64,000 nt of DNA. It comes from Aeromicrobium sp. Root472D3 (GTDB lineage: Bacteria > Actinomycetota > Actinomycetes > Propionibacteriales > Nocardioidaceae). Location: the NCBI RefSeq assembly GCF_001426485.1, contig NZ_LMET01000001.1, forward strand, positions 724,676 to 788,675, read 5' to 3'. Positions 8,613 through 15,715 of the stretch are shown in pieces; within the stretch, counting starts at the first letter, position 1; every line of letters begins with the position of its first letter. The position numbers and the translations under genes were made by a program. The notes below the pieces were generated by a model that did no database searches, was not told the origin of the DNA, and worked only from the letters and a program-made list of their open reading frames with translations.

Positions 8613-9231
8613 CGACCAGGTCGGCCTGACCGCGGCGGGCGATGACGCGCTGCGCGTTGGGCTCGTCGACCGTGTCGACCCAGGCCTGCGCCTCGGCCTT
8701 GGTCTTCCCGTGCTTGACGTGCCGGCCGACCAGGCGCGAACGGCGACGGTCGTCGTCGAGGTCGACGAACCACACCGCGTCCATGACGGACCGCGCCTCG
8801 GGCCACGGCTCGGTCTCGTCGAGCAGGTAGTTGCCCTCGGTCACGACGATCGTCGCGGCGGGCGGCACGGTGATGGCTCCGGCGATCGGTTGCTCGAGCT
8901 CGCGCTCGAACGTCGGCGCGAGCACGTCGTGGTCGCGGTCGTCGCGGATGCGTCGCAGCAGCGTCAGGTAGCCGTGGCCGTCGAACGTCTCGATCGCCCC
9001 CTTGCGGTCGAGCAGGCCCCGCTCGACCAGCGCGACGTCCGCGAGGTGGAAGCCGTCCATCGGCACGTGGACCGCCTCGACCCCGGTCGCCCGCATCTTC
9101 TTGACCACCGCGACGGCCAGCGACGACTTGCCGACGCCGGGTGCGCCGCAGAGGCCGAGGACGGCGCGGCGCCCTGGCGTGACGAGCCCGACGGCGCGTC
9201 CGACGAGCTCGTCGATCGTGGAGGTCTGCAC
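8602..9231 (-). CDS. nucleoside/nucleotide kinase family protein (uridine kinase-like P-loop)
   Basis: A 209-aa P-loop kinase of the uridine kinase/pantothenate kinase superfamily. Walker A GAPGVGKSS lies near residues 30-38, the MDGFHLAD segment is the typical phosphate-acceptor contact, and TEGNYLLDETEPWPEAR is the strand-3 motif of this family. LVGRHVKHGKTKAEAQAWVDTVDEPNA matches the C-terminal lid. The substrate could be a nucleoside or a sugar. I start at GTG 9231; a longer frame to 9327 would run through the tRNA gene on the opposite strand and is not used. Confidence 0.82.
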   Translation of the reverse strand: MQTSTIDELVGRAVGLVTPGRRAVLGLCGAPGVGKSSLAVAVVKKMRATGVEAVHVPMDGFHLADVALVERGLLDRKGAIETFDGHGYLTLLRRIRDDRDHDVLAPTFERELEQPIAGAITVPPAATIVVTEGNYLLDETEPWPEARSVMDAVWFVDLDDDRRRSRLVGRHVKHGKTKAEAQAWVDTVDEPNAQRVIARRGQADLVVRV

Positions 9232-9294
9232 CTCGTCATTGTCGCGCAGGACGCGGGTTCGGCCGCTCGGCAGGCCTCGGGTAAGGTACTCGGC

Positions 9295-9381
9295 GGTGGC
9301 GTGTCCGAGCGGCCGAAGGTGCAACACTCGAAATGTTGTGTGGGTTCACGCCCACCGTGGGTTCAAATCCCACCGCCACCG
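9295..9381 (+). tRNA. tRNA-Ser (anticodon CGA)
   Basis: Class II tRNA of 87 nt. Acceptor arms are GGTGGCG (9295-9301) and CGCCACC (9374-9380) with discriminator G9381; CCA is not encoded. The anticodon loop CTCGAAA is flanked by CAACA/TGTTG, giving anticodon CGA for UCG codons. A long variable arm (GTGGG..CCCAC type) and a T arm GTGGG-TTCAAAT-CCCAC are present. Confidence 0.95.
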
Positions 9382-9440
9382 CACGACAGAGGCTCCATTT
9401 CCTCCTGGATTCCAGGCAGAGATGGAGCCTCTTCGTCGTG
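9382..9440 (+). terminator. strong hairpin after tRNA-Ser
   Basis: CACGAC (9382-9387) pairs with GTCGTG (9435-9440), AGAGGCTCCAT (9388-9398) pairs perfectly with ATGGAGCCTCT (9422-9432), and the loop holds a further palindrome CCTGGA/TCCAGG (9404-9416). It starts at the base after the tRNA, so termination or 3'-end processing is likely. From 9441 to 9537 I see nothing. Confidence 0.65.
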
Positions 9441-9537
9441 CGTGGCCGACGTGGTCGGGTCCGACCATCCGCAAGCGCCTGGCGTCGCGGAGGGTGACCC
9501 TCCACCGGGCCGAGCAGGATGCGACGACGTCGTGAGG

Positions 9538-9768
9538 TCAGACGTTGAGCACGACGAGCCAGGCGGCCACCCAGACGGCGGCAAGACCAGCGCCGATCAC
9601 CAGCAGCCGAGGCTTGATCGACGTGTCGGGTGTCCTCTTGAGCATCGCGTTCCGTGCACCTTCGCTCTTCAGCTGCTCGTGCTTCTGTCGAAACTGGCCC
9701 AGCGACGTCGGCATGATGAGGAACATCACGGCCCCTCCGATCAGCATCCCCAGCTGGTCTTCGCTCAT
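9538..9768 (-). CDS. small two-helix membrane protein
   Basis: A 76-aa hypothetical protein. Residues 6-19 (LGMLIGGAVMFLIM) form a short hydrophobic segment, a basic cytosolic middle follows (RQKHEQLKSEGARNAMLKR), and a strong C-terminal transmembrane helix spans about 55-75 (LLVIGAGLAAVWVAAWLVVL). It starts with ATG 9768. The hydrophobic pattern and the different codon usage from antisense shadows support it as real. No function assigned. Confidence 0.6.
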   Translation of the reverse strand: MSEDQLGMLIGGAVMFLIMPTSLGQFRQKHEQLKSEGARNAMLKRTPDTSIKPRLLVIGAGLAAVWVAAWLVVLNV

Positions 9769-9830
9769 GCGGCGAACGTACTGGTGGGCCAGTGCCCGTG
9801 CACGTCCAGATGGACGACGACGTGGTGGGG

Positions 9831-10070
9831 TCAGCGACCGGCGTCGTCCTTCATCGACCGGTAGAGGACCGACAACCTCAGCATCAGCGCCAAGAAGGCC
9901 ACGGCGACCACGACGAAGGCAGCTCGGTAGGCCACGCGCCAGGAGTGGTCGGTGTCCGCGCCTGTCGGCGTCGCGAGGACGACGAGCAGCACCAAAGCTG
10001 GTAGGACCTGCGTGCGCCACTGGCGGATGAACGTCGGCCAGCGAGGGTCGTCGCGAACAGGACTCGGCAT
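9831..10070 (-). CDS. small membrane protein
   Basis: A 79-aa hypothetical with two predicted transmembrane helices: VLPALVLLVVLATPTGA (about 22-38) and AAFVVVAVAFLALMLRLSVLY (about 50-70), with a basic tail. ATG 10070 is the start. It sits 60 nt upstream of another small membrane protein on the same strand, so they may be co-transcribed. It is a plausible but unproven gene. Confidence 0.5.
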   Translation of the reverse strand: MPSPVRDDPRWPTFIRQWRTQVLPALVLLVVLATPTGADTDHSWRVAYRAAFVVVAVAFLALMLRLSVLYRSMKDDAGR

Positions 10071-10130
10071 GCCACGAACCTACTGAGCCGCCAGCTGCCT
10101 CGCAGGTCGTTCGCGCGGAACGGGTTCGCC

Positions 10131-11321
10131 CTACCGGAATGCCGGGATGCCGGTGAGGGCCTGGCCGATCGAGAGGGCGTGCATCTCGGACGTCCCCTCG
10201 TAGGTCAGCACCGACTCGAGGTTGTTCATGTGCCGGATGACCGGGTACTCCAGGCTGATGCCGTTGGCGCCGAGGATCGTGCGGGCGGTGCGGCAGACGT
10301 CGAGGGCCTCGCGGACGTTGTTGAGCTTGCCCAGGCTGACCTCGACGGGCAGCAGGCCGTGGGCGTCCTTGGCGCGGCCGAGGTGCAGCGCCAGCAGGGT
10401 GCCCTTGACGACCTCGAGCGTCATGTCGGCGAGCTTGGCCTGCGTCAGCTGGAAGCCGGCGATGGGCCGGCCGAACTGGGTGCGCTGCCCGGCGTACTCC
10501 AGGGCGCACTGCAGCGACGCGCGCGCGGCGCCCATCGAGCCCCAGACGATGCCGTAGCGGGCCTCGTTGAGGCACGTCAGCGGCCCCTTGAGCCCCACGA
10601 CCTCGGGCAGGACCGCGTCGGCCGGCAGGCGCACGCCCTCGAGCACGAGCTCGCTGGTCACCGAGGCGCGCAACGACATCTTGTGCTTGATCAGGGGAGC
10701 CGAGAAGCCGGGGGTGTCGGTCGGGACGACGAACCCGCGGACGCCCTCGTCGGTCTGCGCCCACACCACGGCGACGTCGGCGACCGAGCCGTTCGTGATC
10801 CACATCTTGCGGGCGTCGAGCACCCAGTCGTCGCCGTCGCGGCGGGCACGGCTGCGCATCGAGACGGGGTCGGAGCCCGAGTCGGGCTCGGTCAGGCCGA
10901 AGCAGCCGATCGCGCGACCGGCGGCCATCTCGGGCAGCCACTGGTTCTTCTGCTCCTCCGAGCCCCAGTGGTGGATCGCGAACATCGCGAGCGAGCCCTG
11001 CACCGACACCAGCGACCGAAGCCCCGAGTCGGTCGCCTCGAGCTCGAGGCACGCGAGCCCGTACTCGGTCGCCGTCATGCCGGGGCAGCCGTAGCCGTCG
11101 AGGTGCATGCCGAGCACGCCGAGCGTCCCGAGCTCGACCGCCAGCTCGCGGACGACGGGCAGCTCGCCGTCCTCGAACCACGTCGCGACGTGCGGCTCGA
11201 CGCGGTCGTCGCAGAAGCGGCGGACGGCGTCGCGCACGTCGCGCTCCTGCTGCGTGAGGACCGCGTCGATGTCGGCGGGATCGGCCGGGCTGAACGTTCG
11301 CTTCGTGGGCGCGGTGCTCAT
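10131..11321 (-). CDS. gcdH: glutaryl-CoA dehydrogenase-like acyl-CoA dehydrogenase
   Basis: A 396-aa FAD flavoprotein. It contains GCFGLTEPDSGSDP (FAD/substrate motif), KMWITNGSVADVAVVWA, the KMSLRASVTSELVLEGVRLP segment, RTQFGRPIAGFQLTQAKLADM, and TYEGTSEMHALSIGQALTGIPAF, whose Glu is the catalytic base position; this C-terminus and the overall pattern match glutaryl-CoA dehydrogenases (lysine/tryptophan degradation). Specificity could still be for another acyl-CoA. ATG 11321 overlaps the TGA of the upstream EAL-domain gene (ATGA), an unusual coupling of metabolism to c-di-GMP turnover. Confidence 0.85.
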   Translation of the reverse strand: MSTAPTKRTFSPADPADIDAVLTQQERDVRDAVRRFCDDRVEPHVATWFEDGELPVVRELAVELGTLGVLGMHLDGYGCPGMTATEYGLACLELEATDSGLRSLVSVQGSLAMFAIHHWGSEEQKNQWLPEMAAGRAIGCFGLTEPDSGSDPVSMRSRARRDGDDWVLDARKMWITNGSVADVAVVWAQTDEGVRGFVVPTDTPGFSAPLIKHKMSLRASVTSELVLEGVRLPADAVLPEVVGLKGPLTCLNEARYGIVWGSMGAARASLQCALEYAGQRTQFGRPIAGFQLTQAKLADMTLEVVKGTLLALHLGRAKDAHGLLPVEVSLGKLNNVREALDVCRTARTILGANGISLEYPVIRHMNNLESVLTYEGTSEMHALSIGQALTGIPAFR

Positions 11322-13579
11322 GCGAGCTCCTTCGGTGTGCCGCTGCGGTGCGGGACGAGATCTGCTGCCAGGGGGCGCGAGAAAAGATAACCCTGCGCGG
11401 AGTCGCACGCGAGCCCACGCAGGGCGTCGAGCTGGTGCCGCTCCTCGACGCCCTCGGCCACGGCGAGCAGGCCGCACGCGTGGGCGGCGTGCACGACCAG
11501 CGCGAGCAGCTCGCTCGCGCCCTGCTCGGTCGAGGCGACCAGGCTCCGGTCGATCTTGACGACGTCGGCCGGCAGGGAGCGCATCCGGGCGATCGAGGTG
11601 TACCCCGTCCCGAAGTCGTCGATGCCGACGCTGACGCCCATGCTGCGCAGCGCCGCCATGTGCAGGGTCGCGCGTGGCTCGTCGACGAGGACCGTCTCGG
11701 TGACCTCGACCGTCAGTCGGTGGGGCGCCAGGCCCGACGCGCGCAACGCGTCGGCGACGTCGTCGACGATCGTGCCGGAGGCCAGGTGACGGCCCGACAC
11801 GTTGACCGCGACGGTCAGGTCGCCGGCGCCGATGGGGTCGCCACGCGTCCAGTCGACCAGCTGGCGGGTCGCCTCGTGCAGCACCCAGCGGCCCAGCTCG
11901 CAGACGAGGTCGGACCGCTCGGCGACCGGGATGAACGTGTCGGGCAGCAGCAGGCCGTGGCCCGGGCGGTCCCAGCGGACGAGGGCCTCGTAGCCGTCGA
12001 CGACCTCGGTGCGCACCCCGACGACGGGTTGGTAGTGGATCTCGAGGCCGCCCGTGGCGAGGGCCTCGACCAGCCCCGTCTCGACGTCGAGGCGGTCGGC
12101 CTCCTCCTGGCGCAGCGTCGCGTCGAAGAACTCGATGCGCTCGGACCCGCTCGACCGGGCCCGGCGGGCGGCGAGGCGCGCCTGGTGCAGCAGGTCGTCG
12201 GCGTCGGTGCTGCCGTCCAGGCTGACCGAGATGCCGACGGCGGCGGAGACGCCGACCTGCCGGCCGCCGATCAGCAGGGGCGTGTCGACCGCCCGCACGA
12301 CGTCGCGGGCCAGCCCGGCCAGGTCGGACGACGGCGTGAGCCGCTCGACGAGCACGACGAGCTCTTCCGGCCCGACGCGGGCGAGGACGTCGTCGGGCGC
12401 CAGTACCTGCTCGATCCGCCGGGCGACGGCGTGCAGGGTGTCGTCGCGGTGGCCGAAGCCCATGTCCTCGAGGATCCGCGCCACCCCGCCGAGGTGGACG
12501 TCGACGAGCGCCGACGGGGTGCCGTCGCGCACCCCCCGCTCGAGCGCGGCGGAGATCTGCTGCAGGACGAACGGGCGGTTGGCCACGCCGGTGACGGGAT
12601 CGGTCGTGGCCCGGTCGAACAGGTCGTCGCGCAGCGAGTCGCGCTGGTGCGCCGTCGCGCGGATCTCGTCGATGTCGCACGCCATGCGGCCCATCGCGAG
12701 CAGCGCCAGCACCGCCGACGCCACCACCAGGGTCGTCGGGTCGACGGGCACGCCGACGAGCTCGCGACTGGCGAGCAGCGCGGCCGGGAGCAGCACGACG
12801 GTCGCGAGCACCCCCAGGCGTCCCAGCGTGAACGGCGTCGGCCCCCGGGGCGCCGGACGGGTCAGGGTGACCATGTCGGGGTGCAGGGCGGCCGCGCCCC
12901 ACAGGACGTACGAGCCCAGCCAGAAGGCCTCGATGACGGCCGACGATCCGGCGTGGCTCCCTGCGGACGCCGCGAACATCGTGTCGGCCGCCACGGACGT
13001 GCCGGTGGCGGACACCAGGAGCAGGAACGCGGGGCTCCACGTGTGCTGCCCCGTCATGAGGCGCAGCACGAGGGCCAGCAGGACGACGTCGGCGGCGGGG
13101 TAGGCGATCGCGACCACGAGACCGAGCTGTGTCGTCGTGCGGTCCTCGATCAGGGGCCCCGCGATGAACGACCACGACAGCAGCCCGAAGCCCACCGTGA
13201 TGATCGCGGTGTCGACGACCCCGGCGAGGTCGCGGGTGCGGCGCTGCGTGCGCATCAGCAGGACGATGCCGCCGGCGAGCAGGGGGTACGACGCGAGGTA
13301 CGGGACGTCCGCGAAGGACGGGTACGGCGTGCTGCCGTCGGCCGCGAGCCCGCCGTAGACCACGTCACCGGTGACCCATGCGCCCTGTCCGGCCGCCAGC
13401 AGCAACCACGGCGTCGCCGTCGAGGGCCGGTTGCGGGCGGCGCCGAGCACGATCGCCGCGACGCACGACAGGCCGACCGCCAGGTACAGCAGATCGGCCG
13501 GGGTGCCCGACGGCATCGCGAGGTAGACGACGGCGACGGTCGTCGACGCGGCCGCGTACACCCGCCACCCAGACCTCAC
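11318..13579 (-). CDS. membrane c-di-GMP phosphodiesterase: degenerate GGDEF plus intact EAL
   Basis: A 753-aa protein. Residues 1 to about 290 hold roughly eight hydrophobic helices (a sensory membrane region). The GGDEF domain follows, with DPVTGVANRP, but its signature is GPEEL near 400, so cyclase activity is unlikely and GTP-binding regulation is possible. The EAL domain keeps YEALVRW (near 531), NVSG, VEVTET, DDFGTGYTS, VKIDRS, EGVEE and QGYLFS, all residues needed for metal-dependent hydrolysis. It therefore probably degrades c-di-GMP. GTG 13579 is preceded by GAGGAG. Its stop overlaps gcdH. Confidence 0.85.
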   Translation of the reverse strand: MRSGWRVYAAASTTVAVVYLAMPSGTPADLLYLAVGLSCVAAIVLGAARNRPSTATPWLLLAAGQGAWVTGDVVYGGLAADGSTPYPSFADVPYLASYPLLAGGIVLLMRTQRRTRDLAGVVDTAIITVGFGLLSWSFIAGPLIEDRTTTQLGLVVAIAYPAADVVLLALVLRLMTGQHTWSPAFLLLVSATGTSVAADTMFAASAGSHAGSSAVIEAFWLGSYVLWGAAALHPDMVTLTRPAPRGPTPFTLGRLGVLATVVLLPAALLASRELVGVPVDPTTLVVASAVLALLAMGRMACDIDEIRATAHQRDSLRDDLFDRATTDPVTGVANRPFVLQQISAALERGVRDGTPSALVDVHLGGVARILEDMGFGHRDDTLHAVARRIEQVLAPDDVLARVGPEELVVLVERLTPSSDLAGLARDVVRAVDTPLLIGGRQVGVSAAVGISVSLDGSTDADDLLHQARLAARRARSSGSERIEFFDATLRQEEADRLDVETGLVEALATGGLEIHYQPVVGVRTEVVDGYEALVRWDRPGHGLLLPDTFIPVAERSDLVCELGRWVLHEATRQLVDWTRGDPIGAGDLTVAVNVSGRHLASGTIVDDVADALRASGLAPHRLTVEVTETVLVDEPRATLHMAALRSMGVSVGIDDFGTGYTSIARMRSLPADVVKIDRSLVASTEQGASELLALVVHAAHACGLLAVAEGVEERHQLDALRGLACDSAQGYLFSRPLAADLVPHRSGTPKELA

Positions 13580-13676
13580 GGCGTCTCCTCACCGGCCCCG
13601 CCGCGACGTCGCCGCGGCTGAATGGGCTCATTGTGTCGGACGGAACGGCTCACGGAGGCCGCGACGCGGTGTTCCG

Positions 13677-13682
13677 TAGGCT
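13677..13682 (+). promoter_or_regulatory. -10 box for leaderless OYE gene
   Basis: TAGGCT ends 6 nt before ATG 13689, and there is no Shine-Dalgarno. It lies in the divergent 109-nt space between the EAL gene and the old yellow enzyme gene. Confidence 0.5.
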
Positions 13683-13688
13683 CGGCGC

Positions 13689-14792
13689 ATGACCTCTGCA
13701 CCCGACGTCCTGCACACCCCGCTGCGCGTGGGGGCGCTCGACCTGCCCAACCGTGTGCTCATGGCGCCGCTGACGCGCATGCGCGCCACCCCGCCCGGCG
13801 ACGTGCCGAACGACCTGATGGTCGAGTACTACGTGCAGCGCGCGGGTGCCGGTCTGATCGTCTCGGAGGGCACGCAGATCTCGCCCGAGGGCAAGGGCTA
13901 CATGGACACGCCGGGCATCCACAGCGCCGAGCAGGTCGCCGGCTGGCGCCGGGTCACGGACGCCGTGCACGCCGCGGGCGGACGCATCGCCGCGCAGCTG
14001 TGGCACGTCGGCCGCGTGTCGCACGAGTCGTTCCACGGCGGCGAGCCGACGGTCTCGGCGAGTGCGCTGCCCTACCGCAACCGCACGACGGTGCGCGGCG
14101 AGGACGGCACCCCCCAGCGGGTCAACTGCCCCACGCCCCGGGCCCTGCGCGCCGACGAGCTGCCGCGCCTGGTCGACGACTACCGCGCCGCGACGCGCAA
14201 CGCCCGCGAGGCCGGCTTCGACGCCGTCGAGATCCACGCCGCCCACGGCTACCTGCTGCACCAGTTCATGTCGGCCGAGTCGAACCACCGCGACGACGAG
14301 CACGGCGGATCGCTCGAGAACCGCGCGCGTCTGCTGCTCGAGGTCGTCGACGCCGTGATCGGGGAGTGGGACGCCGCGCACGTCGGCGTCCGCATCTCGC
14401 CGAAGGGCACCTTCAACGGCCTGGACGACACGGAGGGTGGCGAGATGGGCCTGTACGTCGCGGCGCGGCTCGCGTCGCGCGACCTCGCGTTCCTGCACCT
14501 GTCGGAGCCCGACTGGGCCGGCGGCCCGTCGCTCGACGAGTCGTTCCGGCGCGAGCTGCGCGAGGCGTTCCCGGGCGTCATCGTCGGCGCCGGCGGCTAC
14601 AGCGCCGAGAAGGGCGAGACGCTGATCGCGGCCGGCCTGGTCGACGCCGTCGCGTTCGGCCGCCCGTTCATCGCCAACCCCGACCTGCCGCTGCGCCTGG
14701 CCGAGGGCCTGCCGCTCAACGAGCCCGTCCCCGCGACGTTCTACGGCGGCGGGGCCGAGGGTTACACCGACTACCCCGCGCACAGCGCCTGA
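13689..14792 (+). CDS. old yellow enzyme / alkene reductase (NemA-like)
   Basis: A 367-aa FMN-dependent TIM-barrel ene-reductase. Landmarks are LTRMRA near the N-terminus, QRAGAGLIVSEGTQISPEGKGY, AAQLWHVGRVSH, the active-site IHAAHGYLLHQF (substrate-anion-binding His pair) and VGAGGYSAEKGETLI with VAFGRPFIANPDLP at the phosphate site. It reduces activated C=C bonds and nitro-esters with NADPH. The predicted transcript is leaderless. Physiological substrate unknown; detoxification of electrophiles is the usual interpretation. Confidence 0.92.
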   Translation: MTSAPDVLHTPLRVGALDLPNRVLMAPLTRMRATPPGDVPNDLMVEYYVQRAGAGLIVSEGTQISPEGKGYMDTPGIHSAEQVAGWRRVTDAVHAAGGRIAAQLWHVGRVSHESFHGGEPTVSASALPYRNRTTVRGEDGTPQRVNCPTPRALRADELPRLVDDYRAATRNAREAGFDAVEIHAAHGYLLHQFMSAESNHRDDEHGGSLENRARLLLEVVDAVIGEWDAAHVGVRISPKGTFNGLDDTEGGEMGLYVAARLASRDLAFLHLSEPDWAGGPSLDESFRRELREAFPGVIVGAGGYSAEKGETLIAAGLVDAVAFGRPFIANPDLPLRLAEGLPLNEPVPATFYGGGAEGYTDYPAHSA

Positions 14793-14900
14793 CGGTGGAC
14801 GGGACGCGGTGACGGCGAGGACGTGACGGTCCCGACCGCGTGACCTCCGGTGTCGTGGGTACGACCACGAGAACTCCCACCCCCGACATTGGAGCACCCG

Positions 14901-15437
14901 TTGATCCCGACCCTCGTCAAGCTTCCCCTCCACCTGACCCAGCAGCTCGCCGGCGTGGTGCTGCGCACCGGCGTCGGCGTCGCGACCGGCCTGCTGCACC
15001 GCGTGCTGCCCGGCGGCAGCGGCGCGCACGACGAGCCGGTCAGGCGCCCGGAGGAGCCGGCACCGGCGCCCACGGACGTCGCACCGGTCGTCGACATCAC
15101 GCCGCCGAAGCCCTCGGTCGTGGCCGACCCCATGACCCAGCCGGCCGCGCCGACGCCCGAGCCCACCCCTGGTGCCACGACGACGCTCGCCGATCCCGCC
15201 CCGGCCACCGCCAACCCGGCGACGCGCTCGACGGCCAAGCGGGCCACGGCACGTCAGGGTCCGGCCAAGAAGGCGACGCCCAAGAAGCCCGCCGCCGGTG
15301 CGACGAAGGCGCAGAAGGCCGTAGACCAGAAAACCCCGGCCCCGAAGGCCAGGCCGACCAAGCCGGCCTCGGTGCTCGACGAGCCCGCCGCACCCGTCGA
15401 CGACGACCCGATCGTCTACAGCACCGGCCCCGAGTAG
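14901..15437 (+). CDS. Lys/Pro/Ala-rich hypothetical protein with amphipathic N-terminus
   Basis: A 178-aa protein of two parts. Residues 1-35 (IPTLVKLPLHLTQQLAGVV and so on) form an amphipathic or membrane-peripheral helix region. The rest is low-complexity, first Pro/Ala/Glu, then a basic KKATPKKPAAGATKAQKA stretch like histone H1 tails, ending acidic DDDPIVYS. I start at TTG 14901 because GGAG lies 6 nt upstream; a GTG at 14850 is in frame without a ribosome site. Possible DNA-binding or envelope-anchoring role; no family recognised. Confidence 0.6.
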   Translation: MIPTLVKLPLHLTQQLAGVVLRTGVGVATGLLHRVLPGGSGAHDEPVRRPEEPAPAPTDVAPVVDITPPKPSVVADPMTQPAAPTPEPTPGATTTLADPAPATANPATRSTAKRATARQGPAKKATPKKPAAGATKAQKAVDQKTPAPKARPTKPASVLDEPAAPVDDDPIVYSTGPE

Positions 15438-15462
15438 CCCCCACCCCGAGCCCCACGACCCG

Positions 15463-15540
15463 CGAGTGGTGCGGACCGGACATTCCGGGACGGCGTGTCT
15501 GTCCGGACCGCACCACTCGGGCTCGGGAATGCAGCACTCG
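15463..15540. repeat. dispersed 78-bp hairpin repeat, copy A
   Basis: A 19-nt arm CGAGTGGTGCGGACCGGAC (15463-15481) pairs with 15501-15519 with one mismatch; the loop holds GGGACGGCGTGTC and the unit ends CAGCACTCG. A second copy of the same length lies at 56763-56840, with about 60 of 78 positions identical by my alignment. It lies in the convergent space between the Lys/Pro/Ala protein and the CapA gene. Confidence 0.7.
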
Positions 15541-15562
15541 CGTGGGTCGAAGACCCCGTGAC

Positions 15563-15610
15563 GCACCGAAGTCCCCGGCCGGAGCGGTAACGGCGGGGAC
15601 TTCTGCGTGC
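15563..15610. terminator. bidirectional hairpin between convergent genes
   Basis: GAAGTCCCC (15568-15576) pairs perfectly with GGGGACTTC (15595-15603), with outer GCAC/GTGC (15563-15566, 15607-15610). Together with the repeat upstream it separates the two convergent transcripts. From 15611 to 15715 I see nothing else. Confidence 0.6.
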
Positions 15611-15715
15611 ACCGGAGGCCGTGCTGCCCTCCGACTCGTGTTCCACCGTACGGGCGCCGGATGACGCGGGCGGCAACCTCGGGCCAACGTCCGGTGAACG
15701 ATCAGCGGCCCCGCG

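Noticed and set aside
9295..9537. Integration site of a mobile element at tRNA-Ser(CGA)
   Set aside because: No duplicated tRNA end, integrase or foreign gene follows.
9538..11418. Long open frame antisense to the acyl-CoA dehydrogenase and neighbours
   Set aside because: Arg/Pro-rich translation typical of the wrong frame in high-GC DNA; only its last 76 codons look like a real membrane protein.
11318..13579. Active bifunctional cyclase/phosphodiesterase
   Set aside because: The GGDEF signature reads GPEEL, so cyclase activity is unlikely; only the EAL half is complete.
13650..15566. Long minus-strand open frame over the old yellow enzyme gene
   Set aside because: Antisense shadow of a well-supported gene, with no recognisable motif.
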